NCBI RefSeq assembly: GCF_020102855.1
Contig: NZ_JADHZD010000003.1
Coordinates: 1-64,000, forward strand
DNA length: 64,000 nt
Direction: 5' to 3'
DNA from: Nocardioides lacusdianchii
Lineage (GTDB): Bacteria; Actinomycetota; Actinomycetes; Propionibacteriales; Nocardioidaceae
Below the pieces are notes generated by a model. It was not told the DNA's origin, searched no databases, and saw only the letters and a program-made list of their open reading frames with translations. This document shows, piece after piece, positions 24,697 through 31,723 of the stretch (within the stretch, counting starts at the first letter, position 1; every line of letters begins with the position of its first letter). A program made the position numbers and the translations under genes.

Positions 24697-25109
24697 CACT
24701 CCCCCGCCGTGCGGGCCGAAGACGTCGAGCGGCGGGGCGCCCACGCGAGTGGGTCGATCGCGCCGCCCGCGACCAAGGGCAGGACCGGCGTGAAGGCTGC
24801 CGCCTCGTCGAAGATGACCGACGGCCCGAACCGGCGCCGACTCGCGTCGGTGTGAAGCTCGCGCACCAGCGCGGTCTTGCCGTGTCCGGGCTGCCTGCGC
24901 CCCTTACCCGAGCCGGGCTGCCCGAGCACGAACGTCTGCGGTCCGAGCATCAGGCCCCGACGACCCAGGTAGGGGTCGTGCCACCACGTTCGGGGTGTGG
25001 GCACGGGGCGCGTGGTGGCCATCTCGTGCAGGTGGCCTCCCAAGGGCCGCTGCGTGCTCCTGGCCGGGTAGGTCCTCGAGCGCGACGACATCATGGGCAT
25101 TTCCTTCAT
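24693..25109 (-). CDS. Short P-loop-like protein before virB4
   Basis: 138 residues from ATG 25109; the internal ATG at 25094/25091 with AAGGAA upstream is an alternative. The core is LGRRGLMLGPQTFVLGQPGSGKG, immediately followed by GRRQPGHGKTALVRELH: two Walker-A-like loops in tandem. Then FGPSVIFDEAAAFTPVL follows. The protein ends by overlapping virB4 (GTGA). Large actinobacterial VirB4-like proteins start with similar sequence, so this may be a split-off N-terminal part with an internal duplication, or a separate accessory protein. Confidence 0.5.
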   Translation of the reverse strand: MKEMPMMSSRSRTYPARSTQRPLGGHLHEMATTRPVPTPRTWWHDPYLGRRGLMLGPQTFVLGQPGSGKGRRQPGHGKTALVRELHTDASRRRFGPSVIFDEAAAFTPVLPLVAGGAIDPLAWAPRRSTSSARTAGEW

Positions 25110-25143
25110 TGGGTCGGGTGTTGGTGCTGCGGTGTCTGGAAAA

Positions 25144-25170
25144 GCAACAGCCCGGCCGTCGGATCGGACA
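25144..25170 (-). promoter_or_regulatory. P2: element promoter motif
   Basis: On the minus strand: TGTCCGATC (25170-25162), 13 bases, GTTGC (25148-25144), TTTTCC. It lies 35 bp upstream of ATG 25109, so this copy would give a short leader with an AAGGAA site rather than a leaderless mRNA. It drives the virB4 operon in the proposed model. Confidence 0.65.
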
Positions 25171-25188
25171 TCCGACGGCCGGGCTGTT
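25146..25188. promoter_or_regulatory. Perfect 19-bp inverted repeat overlapping P2
   Basis: Arms 25146-25164 and 25170-25188 pair perfectly around a five-base loop (CGGAC). The hairpin starts 30 bp after the SCO6880-gene stop and overlaps the P2 spacer and the -35-like box. It could end transcription of the P3 operon (there is no T-run) and/or be an operator for a dimeric protein. A shorter inverted repeat occupies the same place at P3. Confidence 0.7.
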
Positions 25189-25217
25189 CAGGAGCGCAGC
25201 GCCCCCCGATCCCTGGG

Positions 25218-26756
25218 TTAGCGTCGCTTGCGGGGCAGGCCCGCCCCCAAGGGGATGGCGGACACGGCGAACGCCGCGTCGTGTGCCCCATCGAGAGGAA
25301 GAGGTGTGAAGCCACTGATGCGGATCGACGCGTCGAGACGGCGGCCGAAGTCCTGCACGTTCCACTCCGCCGGGACCGTCACCGACACCGCGGAGGACAC
25401 CCTGACCAGGGAGCGGCCACTCTCCAGCTTCTCGTCGCGCTCGTGCAGGTTGCCGACCGAATGCCGGTCCTTGGCCCGCCCGACCACGCCGGCCTTCTCG
25501 CGCAGCGTGCCGGCCATCACCGCCGACATCTGCGCGCGACCGGTGGTCCGGTCTGCGGCTTGCTGTGAGACCGGCCGGTAGAACACGGTCAGCGCGCGTC
25601 GCTCTCCGGGCTGGGAAGGCACCAGCACCCGGGCCAGTGCACCCATCCGGGCACCCTTGCGGGGCAGCAGGATGGTGGAGGAGATCGACTCCCACTCACC
25701 GTGCCGGTAGGAGCGCAGCGCTGTCGACGCATGGGTGGGACCTGCGGCGCCGACCGGGACACCGGCCGCGATCGAGGGGTTGTCGCGGTGGTGGATCGCG
25801 GCGTCCGCGAGCGCGGGCGCATCGCCTGGCTCGAACCCGGTGCGAATCGCCACGGCGAGCTCGGAGCTGTCGAGCCAGTTCACCCGCGTGCAGCCGATCG
25901 AGCCGGTCAGCCGGGCCTCGACCTCTGCCAGCACCGAGTACAGAATGCGCGCCCGACCGATCACGCCGCGTCCGGCGCGCTTGGCGTCCTTGTTGATGAC
26001 GTCCTCACGAACCACCACGGTCACGAACGCTTCGCGTCGCACCGCCGCCCCGGCGGTCATCGCATCGAGCTGGTCGTTGACCTGGGCCGAGACCCGCGGC
26101 TCGTCGGTGCGGGCGTTGTGACGCACCCACTCGGCCCGCTCGGTGCCATCGTCGGGGACGGTGCGAACCTGCACCACCACCAGGTCGATCTGAGTGCCTG
26201 CGGTGGCGGCCTCCATCATCTCGGTCAGCCCGGCACCCATGCGGAACCGGTCCGCGTCGTCGCTCATCCCGATACCGGGGTGGACGATCCGTGCGGTGGC
26301 CGCCCAGGTGCGAGTCGCGTGGTTCTGGATGATCGCCGGCCGGGCGGTCTGCCCCGTCATCGGCGGGCCGTCGTGGATCTGGATGCCGGCCAAGATCCCG
26401 GGAAGGTCCGCCTCCCCGGCGTCGCCGTCGTCCTGGTCGTTCTCGCCGTCGCCGAGGTCGAGGTCGCCGGCAGCGGCCTTGGACTGGAACCGCGACCACC
26501 CGAACGCTGCCCCCGCCAAGTGCCGGAACAGGACCCCGATCCACTGGAACGCCGAGTGGCCGCGGATCGGCAGGCAGATCAACAGACCGACCACGCCCCA
26601 CAGCGGGACGAGGACGAGCAGCGTCACCCACTGCCCGATGGCGATGGCCATCCAGGTCGGGAACCCGGCGGCCAGGATCAGGAAGAACTGAGGGCCGGTC
26701 AGCCCGAAGAGCCAGGCTTGCCTGTCTCGCGTCGCTGATGCTCCGTACACGCTCAT
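25218..26756 (-). CDS. SCO6880-family T4SS protein
   Basis: 512 residues from ATG 26756, overlapping the upstream stop (ATGA). Two adjacent N-terminal helices (residues 12-55: GPQFFLILAAGFPTWMAIAI and TLLVLVPLWGVVGLLICLP) have the PrgI/VirB3 pattern. A large soluble domain follows, with DDADRFRMGAGLTEMMEA near 180 and VFYRPVSQQAADRTTGRAQM near 395. This architecture is the SCO6880 family found in actinobacterial integrative elements next to VirB4. It probably combines a VirB3-like anchor with the part of VirB4 that precedes the ATPase domain, which fits the short VirB4 above. Confidence 0.8.
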   Translation of the reverse strand: MSVYGASATRDRQAWLFGLTGPQFFLILAAGFPTWMAIAIGQWVTLLVLVPLWGVVGLLICLPIRGHSAFQWIGVLFRHLAGAAFGWSRFQSKAAAGDLDLGDGENDQDDGDAGEADLPGILAGIQIHDGPPMTGQTARPAIIQNHATRTWAATARIVHPGIGMSDDADRFRMGAGLTEMMEAATAGTQIDLVVVQVRTVPDDGTERAEWVRHNARTDEPRVSAQVNDQLDAMTAGAAVRREAFVTVVVREDVINKDAKRAGRGVIGRARILYSVLAEVEARLTGSIGCTRVNWLDSSELAVAIRTGFEPGDAPALADAAIHHRDNPSIAAGVPVGAAGPTHASTALRSYRHGEWESISSTILLPRKGARMGALARVLVPSQPGERRALTVFYRPVSQQAADRTTGRAQMSAVMAGTLREKAGVVGRAKDRHSVGNLHERDEKLESGRSLVRVSSAVSVTVPAEWNVQDFGRRLDASIRISGFTPLPLDGAHDAAFAVSAIPLGAGLPRKRR

Positions 26757-28156
26757 GCTAGGAACGCTCCATCTTCAATGGCTTCTGTGGCCACGGGCTT
26801 GATGTCGTTGGCGATGCCGTCGCCGTTGGTGTCGTTGAAAGGCTTCGACGTGTGCCCCTGCTCCTGACCCTGTCGGGACGAGCCCTGCTTCGGGGAGCCC
26901 TGTCGTCTCTGCTTGGGGTGGTGCTCGGTGGGGTAGTAGCCCTGGTTGCCGATCCCGCTCTGACCCAGCACGTCGACGCTCATCGAGGCGCCGGCTTGGG
27001 CGACCTTTCCGGTCTTCTCCATCGCGCCGGCGACGACGCCGCCGACCGCGCCGCCGACCTTGGAGATCTTCGAGGACTGCCAACGGTTCGCGTTCTCCGC
27101 CTCGGCGCCGTTCTCCGAGGTGGTGCGCCCGTCCGAAGAGGTCTCGCTGGCGGCACCGGAACCCGAGCCGGCCGCCTGGGCGCCGGCGCCCTTGCCCTTC
27201 ACCAGGCCGGCAACGCCGCCGTTGGCGTCCATCGTCGAGCGGAACGAGGCACCCGAGGCGGTGCCGGGGTCGACGAAGGCCAGCAGCCGGAACAGCACCA
27301 TCGGCATGAAGCAGGCCACCAACATGATGATCGACCCGATCACGGACATGCCGATGTTCTCGGCGCTGGAGGAGGCCCCGTTCCCGCTGCCGTCGGGCAT
27401 GCCTGCCCAAGCGAACTGGGTGCCCACCCCCAGCACCAGCGCCAACAGCGGCTCCATCAGCACGCACGCGATGAACCAGCGGATCGACTTCCACATCCAC
27501 GACTTCGTGCCCTCAGACAAGGCTCCGGCGGCCGCGATCGGCATGGTGGCAACGAGGATCAGCAGCGCGGCGGACCGCACCATCATGATCACCATGTGCC
27601 CGAAGGCCGCCGGGATCAGGATGAACAACGAACAGATCCCGAGCGTGGCTGCCGCCACGCTCCCCGAGACAGTGTCAACGAACCCGTCCCCGGCCGCGTA
27701 TCCGGAGAAGCTGTCGACGCCGAGCAGGGTGTCCAGGATGCCCTCGGTGAGCCCGGACGCGGCTGCGATGAGCCCCGCAGAAACTCCTACCCAGCAGGAC
27801 AGCACGACGCCGTACTGCACGACCCCTGCAGCAAGGGTCCCGAACCCGCGGCCGTCCTGCCGCAGAACCGCTAGGCCGATCTGTCCGAACGCCATCACTA
27901 GGGCGATGACCAACGAGACCCACAACGTGACCGAGTAGAGCTTGCCCAGGTCGGGGTCGGCGACGTTGGGGGTGAAGTTGTCGATCAGCCCGAAGGCCGT
28001 CTTGAGCAGCCACATTCCGGCCGACCAGATGCCCATCATCATCGAGGTGAACCCCTCGGCCAACGCTTCCTTGGCCTTGCCGCCGAGCCACTTCAGGGGG
28101 TTGAGGCTGAACATCGGGACGATGGTCACCACATGACCCATGGCCTGACTCATCAT
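26753..28156 (-). CDS. VirB6-like polytopic membrane protein
   Basis: 467 residues from ATG 28156 (the next codon is also ATG). After MFSLNPLKWLGGKAKEALAE come about seven helices up to residue 330, including LWVSLVIALVMAFGQIGLAV, ATLGICSLFILIPAAFGHMV, LLILVATMPIAAAGAL and SVIGSIIMLVACFMPMVLFR. WMWKSIRWFIACVLMEPLLA is the conserved tryptophan-rich region of VirB6/TrbL-like proteins. The last about 150 residues are polar, glycine- and glutamine-rich and end near a D-rich TNGDGIANDIK segment that resembles a calcium-binding loop. A channel component of the inner membrane. Confidence 0.78.
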   Translation of the reverse strand: MMSQAMGHVVTIVPMFSLNPLKWLGGKAKEALAEGFTSMMMGIWSAGMWLLKTAFGLIDNFTPNVADPDLGKLYSVTLWVSLVIALVMAFGQIGLAVLRQDGRGFGTLAAGVVQYGVVLSCWVGVSAGLIAAASGLTEGILDTLLGVDSFSGYAAGDGFVDTVSGSVAAATLGICSLFILIPAAFGHMVIMMVRSAALLILVATMPIAAAGALSEGTKSWMWKSIRWFIACVLMEPLLALVLGVGTQFAWAGMPDGSGNGASSSAENIGMSVIGSIIMLVACFMPMVLFRLLAFVDPGTASGASFRSTMDANGGVAGLVKGKGAGAQAAGSGSGAASETSSDGRTTSENGAEAENANRWQSSKISKVGGAVGGVVAGAMEKTGKVAQAGASMSVDVLGQSGIGNQGYYPTEHHPKQRRQGSPKQGSSRQGQEQGHTSKPFNDTNGDGIANDIKPVATEAIEDGAFLA

Positions 28157-28971
28157 GACTGCGGCACCTCCAGCCACTGGTAGCCGGCGTCGAAGGAGGC
28201 CTGGGAGCCTGGCCACAGCGAGGGAGCCGGTGCGGGCTCATCACCGGGGCCGATCATCCAGCGGCCCTCGTGCCAGACCATGCGCTGGCAGTCGGCGGCC
28301 GCGACCTGTTGCGGCTGTCCCCCCGCGATGGTGGCGGTGATGATGAAGTCGATGCACGGGACAACGAAGTCATCTCCGACCGTGCCCTTGATGAACCCCA
28401 TCTTCGGCTCAGCAGCGATGGTGATCGTGTTCTTGGCATCCGAGGACATGCCAGCCGACTCCAGCAGTGCGGCCACCGCCTGCACACCCGTCCAGCTCTC
28501 GGGCGTCGGACCGCCCGGGGTTGCCCACTGCGTGATGACGTCCTGGGCGACCCGGACTGAGGCGGAGCTCAGCGCGGTCGTATCGATCGCGGCCAGCTGG
28601 GCCAGCGCCCCTTCCGGGGTGTGCGGGAACCCGGTCGCCACGCCCAACTCCCCCACCTCCATCGGTGCAGGGATCTCGAGCGTGCCGGTGGTGCCCGATG
28701 ACAGGCTTCCGGGCTGAGCGGCCTCCAGCGGCGCCTCGGGCAGCTGCTTGCCGGCGAGCTGGTCGTGGGCTGGCTGTGCCGACCCCGACCCGGTGCTCTT
28801 GTCGGTGGAGGAGCCGGTGAGCATCCCTACGACCGACCACACGCCGCCCGCCACCAGGGCGAGGACGACGACAGCGGCTACCCCCAGCACGAGCTGCAGC
28901 CTGCGACGGTTCCACTCGATGTCGGGGTCGACCAGCCTGGACTGGTAGACGTCGCGGGAACGCCTCAGCAT
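28153..28971 (-). CDS. Single-pass T4SS protein, VirB8/TcpC-like layout
   Basis: 272 residues. A short cytoplasmic N-terminus (RDVYQSRLVDPDIEWNRRRL), one helix (LVLGVAAVVVLALVAGGVWS, residues 28-47), a low-complexity linker (60-105) and an exported domain with one Cys pair (FVVPCIDFI and AAADCQRMVW). VirB8 and TcpC share this topology with an NTF2-like fold; sequence similarity to them is not obvious to me. Its stop overlaps the VirB6-like start. Confidence 0.55.
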   Translation of the reverse strand: MLRRSRDVYQSRLVDPDIEWNRRRLQLVLGVAAVVVLALVAGGVWSVVGMLTGSSTDKSTGSGSAQPAHDQLAGKQLPEAPLEAAQPGSLSSGTTGTLEIPAPMEVGELGVATGFPHTPEGALAQLAAIDTTALSSASVRVAQDVITQWATPGGPTPESWTGVQAVAALLESAGMSSDAKNTITIAAEPKMGFIKGTVGDDFVVPCIDFIITATIAGGQPQQVAAADCQRMVWHEGRWMIGPGDEPAPAPSLWPGSQASFDAGYQWLEVPQS

Positions 28972-28972
28972 G

Positions 28973-29308
28973 TCAGCAGCCGTTCCCGACGATGCCGTTG
29001 AGGATGGCGTAGATCGTCACGAACGCGATCGCGCCGATCACGGTCCAGAACATCCCTGAGGCACCGATCTGAGCGGCGCGCCCGCTCGAGCTGATCTTGC
29101 CAGCGACCATCATCCCCACGGAGGCGAAGCCGGCGCCGATGATGAGGACGATGACACCCCACTTGATCCACCCGACGACGTCGTTGGCGTAGGTCTGGAC
29201 GCCCTGGGGGGCCTTGGCGCACACGTTGCCCATGCCTTCGGCCTGGATGGCGCCGCCGGTGAGGGCCGTCACCTGGGTGACGACCTCGGAGATTGCTTCG
29301 ATGTACAT
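28973..29308 (-). CDS. Small two-helix membrane protein, pilin/VirB2-like
   Basis: 111 residues from ATG 29308 (AAGGAG upstream). The first 40 residues look extracytoplasmic or signal-like, followed by two helices (IKWGVIVLIIGAGFASVGMM and FWTVIGAIAFVTIYAILNGI) separated by a short basic loop, ending GNGC. Length and two-helix hairpin match VirB2/TrbC-like subunits or the small channel proteins next to VirB6. One base separates its stop from the next start. Confidence 0.6.
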   Translation of the reverse strand: MYIEAISEVVTQVTALTGGAIQAEGMGNVCAKAPQGVQTYANDVVGWIKWGVIVLIIGAGFASVGMMVAGKISSSGRAAQIGASGMFWTVIGAIAFVTIYAILNGIVGNGC

Positions 29309-29323
29309 CTGTGTCTCCTTCTT

Positions 29324-30250
29324 TCAGGTCCGGTTCGCCGTCAGCGGCCCGGTGATCGTGGTGATCCGCTCCAGCAGGCGCTGAGAGGGGTTGGTGAGCT
29401 GCTTGGGCAGCGGGTCGGGGCCAAGGCCGGGCAGGGCCTTGGCGGACAGCAGCGGCGCGAATAGCACGGCGTCCTGTCGGTGGGCGGCACGAAGAAGCCG
29501 GCCGGCGCTCGCAAGCTCGCGATCGCTCCATCGGCTGGCGCCCACGACCACGACCAGGACCAGGCCGGCGTTCAGCTGGTCCTCGAGGTCGATCAGCGCA
29601 GCCTCGCTCTGACTGAGCGCCAGCGCGTGTGGACGGGTCACGAGGACCTCGACGTGCGCGAGGGTTGCTGAGACCCACGTGTCGGCTCCGCTGGCCGCCA
29701 GCTCACGCATCGACCAGCCGGCGTCCAACACCGTGAGGTCGACGCCTTCAGCAGGCCGCGGGCTGGGCACCTGCGCCGGAATATGGACGAGGTCGTCGAC
29801 GCGGTCGATCAGCACGCCGGCACCTCGGCGGCCGCGGCGCCAGCCCTCGGCAGCTCCCAGCTCCGTGACGGTGGCGCCCGTGAGTCCTGACCAAGCCGGG
29901 GTGGCCGCATCAAGCACCCGTGCTCGGATGCCTGCGGCGTCGGCGACGTCGGCGAGCGCGAGTGCGATCGTCGACGCGCCCGCACCAGCGTTGGCGGCTC
30001 GCACCCGCACCAGCGGTGCCGACCCGATGGAGATGGCCGCCGGGCCTGTCTCGACCGGGGTGCGCTCGGTGCGGTGCTCGCCCTCGTCGGCGGCGCCGTC
30101 AGGGCGGCGGTGCGGCTGGGTTGGCTGGTCGTCGATCGTTGCCGGGGCGCCTGCCCGAGAGGTCGTCGGCGAGAAGCGACCCTCCGCGAGCGCCGCTGCC
30201 GCGGCCTGGAGCTCGCGGGCGGAGTACCGGGGCGTGGTGCTGGTCTTCAT
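29324..30250 (-). CDS. ParA/CpaE-like protein with degenerate P-loop
   Basis: 308 residues. A polar N-terminal 85 residues precede a MinD/ParA-like Rossmann core: VRVRAANAGAGASTIALALADVA at the P-loop place, VDLTVLDAGWSMRELA at the switch/Walker B place, and HVEVLVTRPHALALSQ. The P-loop reads NAGAGAST and lacks both expected lysines, so ATP hydrolysis is doubtful. Possibly a localisation or assembly scaffold in the T4SS operon. Its start overlaps the preceding gene by ATGA. Confidence 0.62.
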   Translation of the reverse strand: MKTSTTPRYSARELQAAAAALAEGRFSPTTSRAGAPATIDDQPTQPHRRPDGAADEGEHRTERTPVETGPAAISIGSAPLVRVRAANAGAGASTIALALADVADAAGIRARVLDAATPAWSGLTGATVTELGAAEGWRRGRRGAGVLIDRVDDLVHIPAQVPSPRPAEGVDLTVLDAGWSMRELAASGADTWVSATLAHVEVLVTRPHALALSQSEAALIDLEDQLNAGLVLVVVVGASRWSDRELASAGRLLRAAHRQDAVLFAPLLSAKALPGLGPDPLPKQLTNPSQRLLERITTITGPLTANRT

Positions 30251-30492
30251 CGCGTTGTCTCGATCCGGGCGGCCCGCAGTCGCAGCGCCTCACGCAGTAC
30301 CGGGGCGGGGGTGGTGCGGAGCACCGCACGAGCCTCGGCGGCCTGTGCTGCGTCTGCCCGCAGGCGTTCAAGCATCTGCTCCATGTCGGACAGTGCGTGG
30401 TCGACGTTGTGGTCGGCTACCACGTCCAGCAGCTGCGCGACGACCTCCGGGGTCGGGTCGGAGGCGGTGACTGTTCTGGCCTGCTCGCTCAT
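30247..30492 (-). CDS. Small helical protein, first gene of the P3 operon
   Basis: 81 residues from ATG 30492, supported by the P3 motif exactly 10 bases upstream; the longer frame would cross the promoter. Mostly helical with heptad-like leucines (VAQLLDVVADHNVDH, LEQMLERLRADAAQAAEARA; alanine- and leucine-rich). No known family. As the leading gene of the operon with virB6 and the ParA-like gene it may be a regulator or assembly partner. Confidence 0.6.
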   Translation of the reverse strand: MSEQARTVTASDPTPEVVAQLLDVVADHNVDHALSDMEQMLERLRADAAQAAEARAVLRTTPAPVLREALRLRAARIETTR

Positions 30493-30502
30493 GTGGGGAA
30501 CA

Positions 30503-30529
30503 GCAACCGCTCCCTGTCCGGATCGGACA
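30503..30529 (-). promoter_or_regulatory. P3: element promoter motif, leaderless
   Basis: On the minus strand: TGTCCGATC (30529-30521), 13 bases, GTTGC (30507-30503), TGTTCC and four bases to ATG 30492. GTTGC to ATG is 10 bases. A 14-bp perfect inverted repeat (30507-30520 and 30524-30537, loop GAT) covers the spacer and -35-like box, as at P2. It drives the large T4SS operon down to 25218. Confidence 0.7.
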
Positions 30530-30570
30530 GGGAGCGGCGAAGTCTTCAAGAAATTCCGGGACCGGAGTGC

Positions 30571-31425
30571 TCAGGCGATCTCGGCCAAGTACCTCGGAGC
30601 CGCATCACGAAGCCGTGCGGCCGCGCGGTCCCGGCGACGCCGGATCGTCCGCATGGCCACACCGTGCCGCTCGCCGACGAGCCGCTGCGCCTCCTCGCGT
30701 GCCAAGCCGCCGTTCTCCTCGGCGAGAAGCTCTAGGAGCAGGTCGACGTCCTCGCTGCCGATGACCCCGACCCCGGTGGCCCACGTCAACAGGTCCGTCA
30801 GGTCCTCGACCGGGTCCTCGACGGCGGGGACCGCCATGAGGAGGTCTCGGTCCGGGCCTGCTTCGCTGGGCGCGTCTTGTGTGCCGGCCCGCGCGTCCAG
30901 GGACGTCGTGTTGACCCGGGCAACCATGCCTGCGGCCGGCCGGCTGAGCCGCTGTCGGGCCCGCTGCAGCAGGTAGCGGGCGGCTTGGCTGCCCAGCTGG
31001 GGCTCGGCTGCCTTGACCTCCTCCCACACCGTGGTGTTGACGTCGTCGGTCTCCCACACGTCAGTCAGGGTGGTGGCCACCCGGTTCACCCCGTCCTCGA
31101 GTAGCACCGCGACCGCCAGGGCGGCGTCGTCGTCATCGCCGCCGCGCCGCGACCCCAGCGCGGTCAACCCGGCCACCACTTGGTAGCAGCGATTGTCGCG
31201 GCGACGCCACCCCTCGAGTGCTTCCTCCAGGCTGTCGAACCCGACCAGCCGCGGCTCTGCCTGCTGCCACTGAGCCCACTTCTCGGACCGGTCAAGGCTG
31301 CTGACGACCGAGGTGGCCAAGGCGCTCTGGGCCCGGTTGTTCTGGCCCTCGCTCCGGGGCGCTTCGGTGGCAGGTGGGCACGTGGGGCCGTGGGTGAGTT
31401 CGTAGGCGGGGCGACTGGCCGACAT
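30571..31425 (-). CDS. ECF-sigma-like DNA-binding protein
   Basis: 284 residues from ATG 31425 with GGAGG six bases upstream. The layout resembles a minimal sigma factor. A helical region at about 65-165 (DDDDAALAVAVLLEDGVNRV, VNTTVWEEVKAAEPQL, RYLLQRARQRLSR) is in the place of region 2. A variable linker follows. A C-terminal helix-turn-helix (EDVDLLLELLAEENGGLARE, RLVGERHGVAMRTIRRRRDR, AAARLR) matches the pattern of region 4. It stands alone between the Tad locus and the P3 operon. I infer that it reads the six TGTCCGATC-N13-GTTGC sites; an ordinary HTH activator is the alternative. Confidence 0.55.
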   Translation of the reverse strand: MSASRPAYELTHGPTCPPATEAPRSEGQNNRAQSALATSVVSSLDRSEKWAQWQQAEPRLVGFDSLEEALEGWRRRDNRCYQVVAGLTALGSRRGGDDDDAALAVAVLLEDGVNRVATTLTDVWETDDVNTTVWEEVKAAEPQLGSQAARYLLQRARQRLSRPAAGMVARVNTTSLDARAGTQDAPSEAGPDRDLLMAVPAVEDPVEDLTDLLTWATGVGVIGSEDVDLLLELLAEENGGLAREEAQRLVGERHGVAMRTIRRRRDRAAARLRDAAPRYLAEIA

Positions 31426-31658
31426 GGCGGTCCTCCGAGGGCAGAGGCGAGCAGGACGCGCCTACTGCAGAACCAACCCCTCACCACCTCGCTCACCAAC
31501 GCCGCCGCCGATGCCCCACGAGGTGACAGCGCCGCTCACCACCGCGCTCACCAACGCGCAAAACCGCAGGTCAGACCCCGTGCGGGCCCCACCGTTCCCC
31601 GACATGAAAACTGCGAAAAAAGTTTGGCGGCAGGGGGTAGCGCCGGCCTGGAAAAGCG

Positions 31659-31700
31659 TTCGGCCCCGCCCCACCCGGTTGAGGGTGGGACGGGGCCGAA
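31659..31700 (-). terminator. Terminator of the Tad/LysM-BTAD operon
   Basis: Arms 31659-31676 and 31683-31700 form an 18-bp stem with a single mismatch and a six-base loop, 24 bp after the stop codon of the LysM-BTAD gene. No long T-run, as usual for high-GC actinobacteria. Confidence 0.75.
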
Positions 31701-31723
31701 GGCGTTAGGAGCCCGGTCGGGGG

